Position numbers and translations under genes: made by a program. From the NCBI RefSeq assembly GCF_021283305.1, contig NZ_JAJSOK010000041.1:1-63894 (forward strand): a DNA stretch of 63,894 bases, read 5' to 3'. The DNA is from Pseudonocardia kujensis. Lineage in GTDB: Bacteria > Actinomycetota > Actinomycetes > Mycobacteriales > Pseudonocardiaceae. Positions 48,510 to 55,777 of this stretch are shown in pieces. The notes under the pieces are model-generated. The model worked only from the letters and a program-made list of their open reading frames with translations, ran no database searches and had not been told where the DNA came from. Position 1 is the stretch's first letter. Each line of letters starts with the position of its first letter.

Positions 48510-48774
48510 CACCAGGAACACCTTCCACCGGCCGAAGCGGGCGATCAGCGCGCCTGCGACGGTCGACGAGACCAGGGGGCCGGCGACCATCGGCAGGCCC
48601 GTCAGCCCGGCGGCGGTGGGGAGTAGCCCTGCGCGATCTGGTGGCCTCGGCGATGTCCTCCACGCTCACGTGGTCGACCCCGCGCTCCGCCGCCAACCGC
48701 GGCGCCGCCGCGGACAGCGCCGCCCGCGTCTGCTGCTTCTTCCGCTCGCGTCGCCGGGGTCCGGCCGTGTTCAC
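48510..48774 (-). pseudogene. Chimeric remnant: TetR N-terminus joined to an MFS transporter fragment
   Basis: On the minus strand 48774-48626 encodes the start of a TetR regulator, RRRERKKQQTRAALSAAAP followed by LAAERGVDHVSVEDIAEAT, which stops being recognisable halfway through its DNA-binding domain. From about 48625, one frame shifted, comes a piece of a drug-type MFS transporter (AAGLTGLPMVAGPLVSSTVA, ARFGRWKVFLV) that itself ends within about 40 residues. The join looks like a deletion between a regulator and the exporter it controlled. Neither part is functional. Confidence 0.75.
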
Positions 48775-48904
48775 GGCATCACGGGACGCACGATCGTGCA
48801 GAGCGTGCAACTTTGCACGGCTGCAGGTTTCCGGGGGGAACCGGTCCGGAAGTCCGTATCAGGTCCGAGATCGACCTGCTCCCACTCCGAACGGACAGGG
48901 CGCC

Positions 48905-49500
48905 CGGATCGCCGGGCCGAGCGAGCCAGTTCCGCCAGCCGCACAACCTGTTCGCCCGCTTCCGGCAGGTCTGCGACGAGGAGCTGCCCGAGGTGGTCGG
49001 GCTGCTGGAGAAGGCGGGCTGCGTGTGGGTCGACTACCTCGCCGCGGCCCCGCCGACGCTGACCGACCGGACCCCGCGACCGGGCGACGAGGACCTGCAG
49101 TTCGTCACGGGACGCCGGCCGGTGGTCGAGGCGGTCCTCGCCGAGCTCGCCGGGACCGAGCCGGGGGTCGAGGTGCGGCGCGGCACGAAGGTCGCCGCGG
49201 TGGCGACCGGGGCGTCGGCGCTCGGCGGGGTCCCGCACGTCACCGGGGTGGTCACGACGGTGGGAGAGATGCTGCCGGCCGATCTTGTTGTCGACGCGAC
49301 GGGCCGGCGGACCCGGGCGGCGTCGTGGCTGGCCGCGGTGGGGGCGCGGCCACCCCGCGAGGAGTCCGAGGACCGCGGCTTCGTGTACTACACGCGGTTC
49401 TTCCGGGGCGACTCCCCGCCGCGGCTGCGCGGCCGGGCGATCACGCCGATGGGCAGCATCTCCCTGCCCTCCAGCGGCACGCCAACGACGTCCTGCCGGC
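48905..49500 (+). pseudogene. Remnant of an FAD-dependent monooxygenase
   Basis: The plus strand encodes an internal fragment of a flavin monooxygenase: FRQPHNLFARFRQVCDEELP, GRRPVVEAVLAELA, VEVRRGTKVAAVAT, DLVVDATGRRTRAASWLA and FVYYTRFF appear in order. The N-terminal GxGxxG flavin-binding segment is missing, and after about 49465 the frame is lost. It is therefore a dead fragment. It faces away from the TetR/MFS remnant, which starts 130 nt away, so a regulator may once have controlled this oxygenase; that is a guess. Confidence 0.75.
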
Positions 49501-49816
49501 GCCGCCCGGGCCGGACCGGACCCGGCTCCTGGAGCTGCTCGCGGCCTGAAGCGGAGTGCGCAGTTCCCGTGCCGTGGCGCGCCACCGCCTCCCGGTCGAC
49601 CACCTGTTCGCTGCTGCCGGCGCGGTAGAGGTCGCGGTCCGCGTCGGCCATCGACAGCGCGAGCCGCTCGACACGGGCACACCCTGCTTCTGCACAGACC
49701 ATCGCGGACCTCGAGGACCGGCTGGTCGTCGGCGACCGGGCCCGCGAGCGCACCGACGACGCCGCCGGCAGGCCGACGACGCCCGCCGGCAGGCCGACGA
49801 CGCGCCGATCCTGACG
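49501..49816. other. Degraded stretch between the monooxygenase remnant and the WhiB remnant
   Basis: No intact gene is visible. A tandem pair of a 20-21 bp unit, GCCGCCGGCAGGCCGACGAC (49761-49780 and, with one added C, 49781-49801), stands out. Short protein-like patches occur on both strands (for example ADADRDLYRAGSSEQVVDRE on the minus strand near 49625), but I cannot place them in a family. Confidence 0.45.
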
Positions 49817-50010
49817 TCAGGTGCGCGGGCGCCGGCGCTCCGGCCGGGTGATCGCGAGCCGTTCGTGCTCGGAGAGCCCGCCCCACACGCCGTAGGGCTC
49901 GTCGACGGCGAGGGCGTGCCGGCGGCACTCGTCGAGTACGGGGCAGCCGCGGCAGATCTGCTTCGCCCGGGTCTCGCGGCGCGTGCCGGACGGGCGGCCC
50001 GGGAAAGCCG
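49817..50010 (-). pseudogene. WhiB-family regulator remnant, C-terminal half only
   Basis: The minus strand encodes AKQICRGCPVLDECRRHALA followed by VDEPYGVWGGLSEHERLAIT and a basic tail ending at TGA (49819-49817). The CxxC...C cluster residues and the GVWGG turn are diagnostic of WhiB iron-sulfur regulators. The N-terminal part with the first cluster Cys and the initiation codon are missing; upstream the frame runs into the end of the dps gene. It is probably a truncated pseudogene. Confidence 0.75.
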
Positions 50011-50027
50011 CCCGTCCGGCGTGCGCG

Positions 50028-50594
50028 TCACCCGTTGGCGGCCTTCGCGGCGTCGACCTCGGTGTCCGCGGACGCGGAGCGCAGCGTGCCGTCGGCGTTC
50101 TCGAGGTGCGCTCGGACGAACCACTGGTACTGCTCGAGCTCGCCGCCCTGGGCGATGAGCATGTCCTGGGTGATCGGGTCGAGCTCCTCGGTCTTCTCGA
50201 TCGCGGCCCGGTGGTCCTCGATCACCCCGGTGTAGACCAGGTCGAGGGCGCCGAGGTGGGCGATCGCGTCGTTGCGGCCGATCGAGTAGTCGTCCCAGCT
50301 GCGCTGGGCGACCAGGGCGCCGGGGGTGCCGCACGGGGAGCCGCCGAGGGTGGCGATCCGCTCCGCGACGTCGTCGACCATCGCGCGGACGCCGTCCACC
50401 TGCGGGTCGAGCATGGTGTGCACGGCGATGAAGTTCGGCCCGACCACGTTCCAGTGCACGTGCTTGAGCGTCAGTGCGAGGTCGTTGAGGGCGTTGAGCC
50501 GGTCCTGCAGGAGGGTGACGACCTCGCCGGCCTGGTCGGTCTTCATGCCGGGGACGGTGTAGTTGATCTGCTGGCGGGACTCGGTGCTGGTCAT
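50028..50594 (-). CDS. dps: Dps-family DNA-binding ferritin
   Basis: A 188-residue Dps protein. The ferroxidase-site segment KHVHWNVVGPNFIAVHTMLD and the partner helix VDGVRAMVDDVAERIATLG supply the His, Asp and Glu ligands at the subunit interface; DDYSIGRNDAI and HLENADG follow. The C-terminal 20 residues are an Ala/Asp/Lys tail. It forms dodecamers that oxidise and store iron and protect DNA. ATG at 50594 has GGAAGGA five nucleotides upstream; an upstream ATG at 50636 lacks one. It follows a YihY-family gene after 79 nt on the same strand. Confidence 0.95.
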   Translation of the reverse strand: MTSTESRQQINYTVPGMKTDQAGEVVTLLQDRLNALNDLALTLKHVHWNVVGPNFIAVHTMLDPQVDGVRAMVDDVAERIATLGGSPCGTPGALVAQRSWDDYSIGRNDAIAHLGALDLVYTGVIEDHRAAIEKTEELDPITQDMLIAQGGELEQYQWFVRAHLENADGTLRSASADTEVDAAKAANG

Positions 50595-50673
50595 GGTGTC
50601 CTTCCTGTCGTGCCGGATCACGGTGGTCCACATCACGGCGGTCCACCCGGGGGATAGGTCGTGGAAGCGCCGC

Positions 50674-51519
50674 TCAAACGTGGTCCTGGGCGGATCCGGG
50701 CCGGACCGGGCCGCGCAGGACGTCGTCCGCCACGAGCGTGGCCCGGTACCCGGCGAGCAGCAGGATGTGGAGCAGGTAGAGCCACAGCGCCAGGACGGAC
50801 ACGGCCCCGACGATCGGGAGCCCGCCGAACGGCGCCGACCACTCGATCGGGATGGCGAGGAACAGCAGGAAGCCCTGCAGGAACCCGGCGAGGACGGACC
50901 CGGTGCCGAAGCCGCCGAGCAGCAGCGCCCGCCCCCCGATCCGGCCGGGGCCGACGAGCCGGAACACCAGCACCAGGGCCACCGACACGGTCACCCACAC
51001 GACGTGGAAGGCGACGACGACGCCCAGCACGAGCCACCAGCCGCCGCGCACGTAGAGCGGGGCGACCAGCGGGGAGGCGGCGAGCACGGCGAGCACGAGC
51101 ACGGGGGCGACCACCGCCAGCGCGAGCAGGCCCAGCCGCCCCCGCCAGCCGGTGAAGCGGTCCCGCGCGGGGGAGAGCTGCAGGAACGCCCGGCGCAGCC
51201 CCTCGCCGTAGAGGCTCGCCGGGAACAGCGCGACGAGCGTCTGCCACCAGGACATGGCCGACGCCGTTGCGGTGAGCGTGCGCAGCGCCGCCGGCGTGCC
51301 GTGCCCGCCCGGGAGCCCGGAGATCGCCGTGTCCATGCCGCTCCGCAGGGCGTCGGGCCCGACCAGCACCCCCGCGACCCGAAGCGACACGAGCGCGAGC
51401 GGGACCAGGCCGAGCAGGCCGAAGAACGTCGCCCCGGCGGCCCACAGGGCGACGTCGCTGCCGGGGAAGGACCGGGTCGTCTCGCGCAGGAGGGCCCGCG
51501 GGCTGCGGTCGGGGCTCAT
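50674..51519 (-). CDS. YihY/BrkB-family membrane protein, first copy
   Basis: A 281-residue membrane protein with about six hydrophobic segments: ALWAAGATFFGLLGLVPLAL, SWWQTLVALFPASLYGEGLR, and the C-terminal SVLALWLYLLHILLLAGYRATL are typical of the YihY/virulence factor BrkB family. The function is unknown in spite of older RNase BN annotation. Its promoter region is shared with the divergent CDP-alcohol phosphatidyltransferase gene (51 nt apart). A second, dissimilar member is at 57.3-58.3 kb. Confidence 0.85.
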   Translation of the reverse strand: MSPDRSPRALLRETTRSFPGSDVALWAAGATFFGLLGLVPLALVSLRVAGVLVGPDALRSGMDTAISGLPGGHGTPAALRTLTATASAMSWWQTLVALFPASLYGEGLRRAFLQLSPARDRFTGWRGRLGLLALAVVAPVLVLAVLAASPLVAPLYVRGGWWLVLGVVVAFHVVWVTVSVALVLVFRLVGPGRIGGRALLLGGFGTGSVLAGFLQGFLLFLAIPIEWSAPFGGLPIVGAVSVLALWLYLLHILLLAGYRATLVADDVLRGPVRPGSAQDHV

Positions 51520-51570
51520 CGGCCGCTCCCGCGGCGGGCGCGGGCCGCCCGGCGGTGCGAGGCTGAGGCC

Positions 51571-52248
51571 GTGGAGGAGCCTCGGACGGACGCCGCGGGA
51601 TGGTCCGCCCTGCACGCGGGCGTGCAGCCGTCGGCGGTCGTGCGGGGATGGCTGCGGCTGGTGCAGCGCCTCGCCGCGGGCCCGGTCGGGCGCGTGCCCC
51701 CGGACGTGTTGTCGCTGGTCGGTGTGCTGGCTGTGGCCGGGGCATGGGGCGCCGCCGCGGCGGGCGGGCGGTGGCCGCTGCTCGCGGCGGTGCTCGCGGC
51801 GGCCGCCGGGATCCTCGACGGGCTCGACGGCGCGGTGGCCCTGCGCACCGGCCGGGCGCGGCCGCTCGGGGCGGTGGTCGACGCCGCGGCGGACCGGGTC
51901 GGCGACCTCCTGCTGGCGGCGGTGCTGGTGGCGCTGGGCGCGCCCCTCGGGTGGGCGGTGGCGGCCGCGGCGCTGGTGCTGCTGCACGAGTACGTCCGGG
52001 CGCGGGCGCAGTCCGTCGGCATGCCGGGGGTCGGGGCGGTGACGGTCGCGGAGCGGCCGACGCGCGTGATCGTCGTGGCGGTGGCCGCCCTGGGCGCGGG
52101 GGCGCTGCCCACGGGCACGCCGCTCACCGGCTGGGACTGGGCCACGGTGCTCGTGGTCGCGTGGACGGTCGTGGGCGTGGTGGGGTTGCTCCAGCTGCTG
52201 GTGGGGATCCGGCGGGCGATCCCACGGGAGTTCCCGCCGGGCCGATGA
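51571..52248 (+). CDS. CDP-alcohol phosphatidyltransferase family protein
   Basis: A 225-residue enzyme with about six membrane segments. The catalytic motif reads DGLDGAVALRTGRARPLGAVVDAAADRVGD; relative to the consensus DxxDGxxARx8GxxxDxxxD there is one extra residue (ALR rather than AR), while the four Asp are kept. It transfers a phospho-alcohol group to CDP-diacylglycerol or a similar donor; the polar head group is not predictable. The GTG at 51571 follows GAGGCT by six nucleotides, a weak leaderless pattern. Its last 125 bp overlap the end of crtI on the opposite strand. Confidence 0.85.
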   Translation: MEEPRTDAAGWSALHAGVQPSAVVRGWLRLVQRLAAGPVGRVPPDVLSLVGVLAVAGAWGAAAAGGRWPLLAAVLAAAAGILDGLDGAVALRTGRARPLGAVVDAAADRVGDLLLAAVLVALGAPLGWAVAAAALVLLHEYVRARAQSVGMPGVGAVTVAERPTRVIVVAVAALGAGALPTGTPLTGWDWATVLVVAWTVVGVVGLLQLLVGIRRAIPREFPPGR

Positions 52249-53701
52249 GCCCAGCGGTGATCTCGGCGGAGAGCAGCACGAGCGGGAGCCCGCCGCCGGG
52301 ATGCGCCGAGCCCCCGACCAGGTAGAGCCCGGGGACGGACGAGCGGTTGGCCGGGCGGCGCAGGGCGGCCCGCGGACCGTGGGAGGCGGTGCCGTAGATG
52401 GCGCCGCCGGGCGCGCCGGCCTCGCGTTCGAGGTCCGCCGGCGTGCGGATGTCCTGCACACGGATCCGGTCCCGGACGTCCGTGCCCCGCGCTGCCAGGG
52501 TGGCGAGGACGTGGTCGGCGTAGCGCTCGCGCAGCCCCGGCGCGTCCCAGTCGACGCCGCGGACCGGGTCGTGGACGGGTGCGTTGACCAGCACGAACCA
52601 GCCCTCGCTCGCGTCGTCGGGGCACAGGGCGGGGTCGGCCGGGGCGTGCACGTAGATCGTCGGGTCGGGGACCGGGTGCGGCCGGCGGCCGAAGATCGCG
52701 TCGAACTCCGCGTCGTAGTCCTCGGGGAACCAGACCCGGTGCGCGGGGCCGGGCTCCCGGTTCCCCAGCCCCAGCAGCAGGACGAAACCGGCCAGCGAGC
52801 GCGGGGTGCGGCGCAGGTCCCGCCGGGCCCGCCGCGCGGTCCCGGCCGGGAGCAGCCGCTCGTGGAGGAGGGAGGCGTCGGCGTTGCAGACCACGACGTC
52901 GGCCGGCACCGCGCGGCCGCCGACCCGCACGCCTCGCACCGCGCCGTCGGCGACGGTCACCGCCTCGACCTCCGACCCGAGGTGGACGGCCACGCCGAGC
53001 TCCCGGCACCGGCCGAGGAGCGCGTCGGCGATCTGCCGCAGACCGCCGCGGACGTACCAGCCGCCGAACCGCTGCTCGACGTACGGCGTGACCGACAGCA
53101 CCGCGGGGGTGCGGCGGAAATCGGAGCCGGAGTAGGTCGCGTACCGGGCGAACCAGGTGCGCAGCCGCGGGTCCGGCAGCAGCGTGCGGCCCAGCCCGGC
53201 CAGGGTGCGCCAGGGCGCCACCGCCCGCAGGTCCTGCAGCCGCGCGGACATCCGCAGCAGCGTGCGCAGGTCGAGCGGGCGACGGAGCACGGCGTCGCCG
53301 ACGAGCTCCCACAGCGGCCCGGACCGCTCGTACAGCGCCTGCCAGGCCGCGCCCGTGCCGGGCCCGAGCGCGGCGTCGAGGGCGGCCGGCACGGCGGCGG
53401 GATCGTGCGGCATGTCGAGGCGGGTGCCGTCGGCGAAGGTGTAGGCGCACACCGGGTCCACCGGCTCGACGACCAGCCCGGACGGGCCGCCGGTGGCCGC
53501 GAACACGTCCTCGAGCACCGCGGGCAGGGTGAGCAGCGAGGGCCCGGTGTCGAACGTGAAGCCGCCGACCTCGGCGACGCCGAGCTTGCCGCCATGGGTG
53601 TCGGCGCGCTCGTGCAGGGCCACCTCGTGGCCCAGCGCCGCGAGCCGCGCCGCCGCGGCCAGCCCGCCGACACCGGCTCCGACGACGACCACCCGGCTCA
53701 C
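52124..53701 (-). CDS. crtI: Phytoene desaturase-family carotenoid oxidoreductase
   Basis: A 525-residue CrtI-type flavoprotein. The FAD-binding VVVVGAGVGGLAAAARLA occupies residues 4-21, GGFTFDTGPSLLTLP follows, and the C-terminal CrtI signature is GLYLVGGSAHPGGGLPLVLLS. It introduces double bonds into phytoene or a related carotenoid. The final 40 residues are Pro/Ser/Arg-rich and come from the stretch antisense to the phosphatidyltransferase gene, so they are unlikely to be needed. GTG at 53701; the GT2 gene lies 10 nt upstream in the same operon. Confidence 0.9.
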   Translation of the reverse strand: MSRVVVVGAGVGGLAAAARLAALGHEVALHERADTHGGKLGVAEVGGFTFDTGPSLLTLPAVLEDVFAATGGPSGLVVEPVDPVCAYTFADGTRLDMPHDPAAVPAALDAALGPGTGAAWQALYERSGPLWELVGDAVLRRPLDLRTLLRMSARLQDLRAVAPWRTLAGLGRTLLPDPRLRTWFARYATYSGSDFRRTPAVLSVTPYVEQRFGGWYVRGGLRQIADALLGRCRELGVAVHLGSEVEAVTVADGAVRGVRVGGRAVPADVVVCNADASLLHERLLPAGTARRARRDLRRTPRSLAGFVLLLGLGNREPGPAHRVWFPEDYDAEFDAIFGRRPHPVPDPTIYVHAPADPALCPDDASEGWFVLVNAPVHDPVRGVDWDAPGLRERYADHVLATLAARGTDVRDRIRVQDIRTPADLEREAGAPGGAIYGTASHGPRAALRRPANRSSVPGLYLVGGSAHPGGGLPLVLLSAEITAGLIGPAGTPVGSPAGSPPAAGATPPRPRPSTRPRAPWPSPSR

Positions 53702-53711
53702 CGGTCCGGCC

Positions 53712-54836
53712 TCACAGGGTGCGGCCCTTCCAGGTCAACGTGCCGGCCCTGCGGCCGGCCCACGAGGAGGCGAGCAGCCCGAGCAGCGCGGCGATCGAGA
53801 GGGGATGGGCGGCGGCGTCGGGCCAGGCACGGGCGCCGGTCCGCCGGGCGGCGAGCACCCGGCTCGCGACGCCGGCGGCGTACCCCAGCGCCCCCGCCCG
53901 CGAGCCGGCCAGGGCCGCGGCCGCGGGCAGGACGTAGACCAGCGCGAGCAGCGCGGCCACGGCGGCCGCGCCCGGAGCGGGCCCGAACGCGGCCCACAGC
54001 GACTTGCGGTAGCCCGCGGCGAGCTGCCGCCCGTCGTCGTACATCCGGCAGGTGGCCAGCGCGGACCCGTCGGCGACGCCGGTCCGGCCGCCGGTGCGCC
54101 GGACCGCGCGGGCCAGCGCGATGTCGTCGAGCACGGCGCCGGCCACCGCCTCCCAGCCGCCCGCCCGCGCGAGCGCCGCCGCCTCGACCAGCAGGAACTG
54201 CCCGTTCGCCGCGACCATCGACGGCCGCCCCGAGCGCTCGGCCACCCGCAGGGGCAGCGTGACCAGCCAGGACCACCCGAGCAACGGCTGCACCAGCCGG
54301 GCCGCGACGCCCTCGGCGACCTGCCGCGGCCAGGGGCAGAGCAGGTCGAGCGGGCCGGGACCGCGGAGCACGGCGACGGCGGCGGCGACCGCACGCGGGG
54401 CGAGCACGACGTCGGCGTCGACGAACACCAGGATCTCGCCGCGCGCCGCCGCGGCCAGCTGGGCGCAGGCGTGCGGCTTGCCGAGCCGGCCGGGCGGGGG
54501 CGGGGTGCCGGTGAGCACCCGCAGCCGGGGATCGCCGCCGGCCGCCGCCCGGACGGCCGCGGCGGTGCCGTCGGTCGAGCCGTCGTCGAGCACGAGGATC
54601 TCCGCGTCGGCCAGCCCGGTCTGGGCGACCAGGGAGCGGATCGTGGGACCGATGCGGCGGGCCTCGTCGCGGGCCGGTACCAGCAGCGAGACGGGCGCGG
54701 CGACCGGCGGGGGCGCGGCGGGCGGGGTGCGCAGGAGCCGCTGGTTGCGGAGCTGGTGCAGGGTCCCGAGCACGGCCAGCGCGGACCCGGCGACGGCCGC
54801 GGCCCGGAGCGGTCCCGGAAGGCGCGCGGCGGTCAC
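53712..54836 (-). CDS. GT2-family glycosyltransferase, candidate carotenoid glycosyltransferase (CruC-like)
   Basis: A 374-residue membrane-associated GT2 enzyme. After an N-terminal hydrophobic helix it shows VSLLVPARDEARRIGPTIRS, VLDDGSTDGTAAA, the metal-binding FVDADVVLAP, and the later DDIALARAVRR and QLAAGYRKSLW of processive-type GT2 enzymes; three or four hydrophobic segments follow. Its operon with crtI and the divergent cruF and crtU-like genes suggests that it glycosylates a hydroxylated carotenoid, as CruC does. A general glycosyltransferase role is the alternative. Confidence 0.85.
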   Translation of the reverse strand: MTAARLPGPLRAAAVAGSALAVLGTLHQLRNQRLLRTPPAAPPPVAAPVSLLVPARDEARRIGPTIRSLVAQTGLADAEILVLDDGSTDGTAAAVRAAAGGDPRLRVLTGTPPPPGRLGKPHACAQLAAAARGEILVFVDADVVLAPRAVAAAVAVLRGPGPLDLLCPWPRQVAEGVAARLVQPLLGWSWLVTLPLRVAERSGRPSMVAANGQFLLVEAAALARAGGWEAVAGAVLDDIALARAVRRTGGRTGVADGSALATCRMYDDGRQLAAGYRKSLWAAFGPAPGAAAVAALLALVYVLPAAAALAGSRAGALGYAAGVASRVLAARRTGARAWPDAAAHPLSIAALLGLLASSWAGRRAGTLTWKGRTL

Positions 54837-54979
54837 GGCCGAACCCTAGGAGCCACCGGCCGGGCCCGCACGTCGATCGCGCGGGGCGGGCGATCGACTC
54901 GCGGGAGCGCCGGACTCGCGGGAGGGTCGGAGCAGCCCGGGTGCCCCGCACCCGTTCCCTGCCCCTGGAAGGACGACGC

Positions 54980-55777
54980 GTGCTCCGAACCGCTCCCTCC
55001 GTACGCGGGCGCGCGCCCGGCCTGACCTGGACGCTCGTCGCGGGCGCGGTGCTCGTCCAGATCGCCTACCCGCTCGTCCCCGAGGCGTTGCGCACGCAGG
55101 TGACCGTGCTGTCCGTCGTCGTGTTCGCGGCCGCCTCGCTGCGCGACGCCACCCGCCTGCACGGCCCCCGCGGGGGCCTGCTGCTCCTCGCCGTGGCCGG
55201 CGGGGGCGGGCTGCTGGCCGAGGCCGTCGGGCTGCGCACCGGCGTCCCGTTCGGCGCCTACGCCTACACCGGTACCCTGGGGCCCGAGCTGCTCGACGTG
55301 CCCCTGGTGGTGCCGCTGGCCTGGACGATGATGGCCTGGCCCGCGCTCGTCGTCGGGCGGACGCTGGCCCGGTCGCGGGTGGGCGTCGTCGCCGTCGGGG
55401 CCCCCGCGCTCGCCGCCTGGGACCTCTTCCTCGACCCGCAGATGGTCGACGCGGGGCACTGGCGCTGGCTGGACCCCGGACCCGGGCTGCCGCTGGTCCC
55501 CGGGATCCCGTTCACCAACTACGCGGGCTGGCTGCTGGTGTCCGCGTTGGTGGTCGCCGCGCTGCACGTCGTCCTGCCCGCGCACGACCGGCCGTCGGGC
55601 CCGGCCACCGCGCTCTACCTGTGGGTCTACGGCTCCTCGGTGCTCGCCCACCTGGTCTTCTTCGGCCTGCCGGGCTCGGCGCTGGTGGGCGGGGTCCTGA
55701 TGGGGGCGGTCGCGCTCCCGTTCGCTCGCGCGGCCCTGCCGACGTTCCCGGGCGTCCGGCGGGAGGCCCGGCCGTGA
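54980..55777 (+). CDS. cruF: CruF-like carotenoid 1',2'-hydratase (DUF422)
   Basis: A 265-residue membrane protein with about seven hydrophobic segments. The DUF422/CruF marks are FGAYAYTGTLGPELLDVPLVVPLAW, AWDLFLDPQMVDAGHWRW and the PFTNYAGWL segment. In cyanobacteria and green sulfur bacteria CruF adds water across the 1',2'-double bond of acyclic psi-ends. GTG at 54980 has GGAAGGA six nucleotides upstream. Its stop overlaps the start of the crtU-like gene (GTGA), so they are co-translated; crtI and GT2 are divergent on the other side of a 143-nt gap. Confidence 0.9.
   Translation: MLRTAPSVRGRAPGLTWTLVAGAVLVQIAYPLVPEALRTQVTVLSVVVFAAASLRDATRLHGPRGGLLLLAVAGGGGLLAEAVGLRTGVPFGAYAYTGTLGPELLDVPLVVPLAWTMMAWPALVVGRTLARSRVGVVAVGAPALAAWDLFLDPQMVDAGHWRWLDPGPGLPLVPGIPFTNYAGWLLVSALVVAALHVVLPAHDRPSGPATALYLWVYGSSVLAHLVFFGLPGSALVGGVLMGAVALPFARAALPTFPGVRREARP

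Noticed and set aside
48813..49628. Intact flavin monooxygenase gene
   Set aside because: It lacks the N-terminal GxGxxG FAD-binding region and loses its frame near 49465; only an internal fragment is recognisable.
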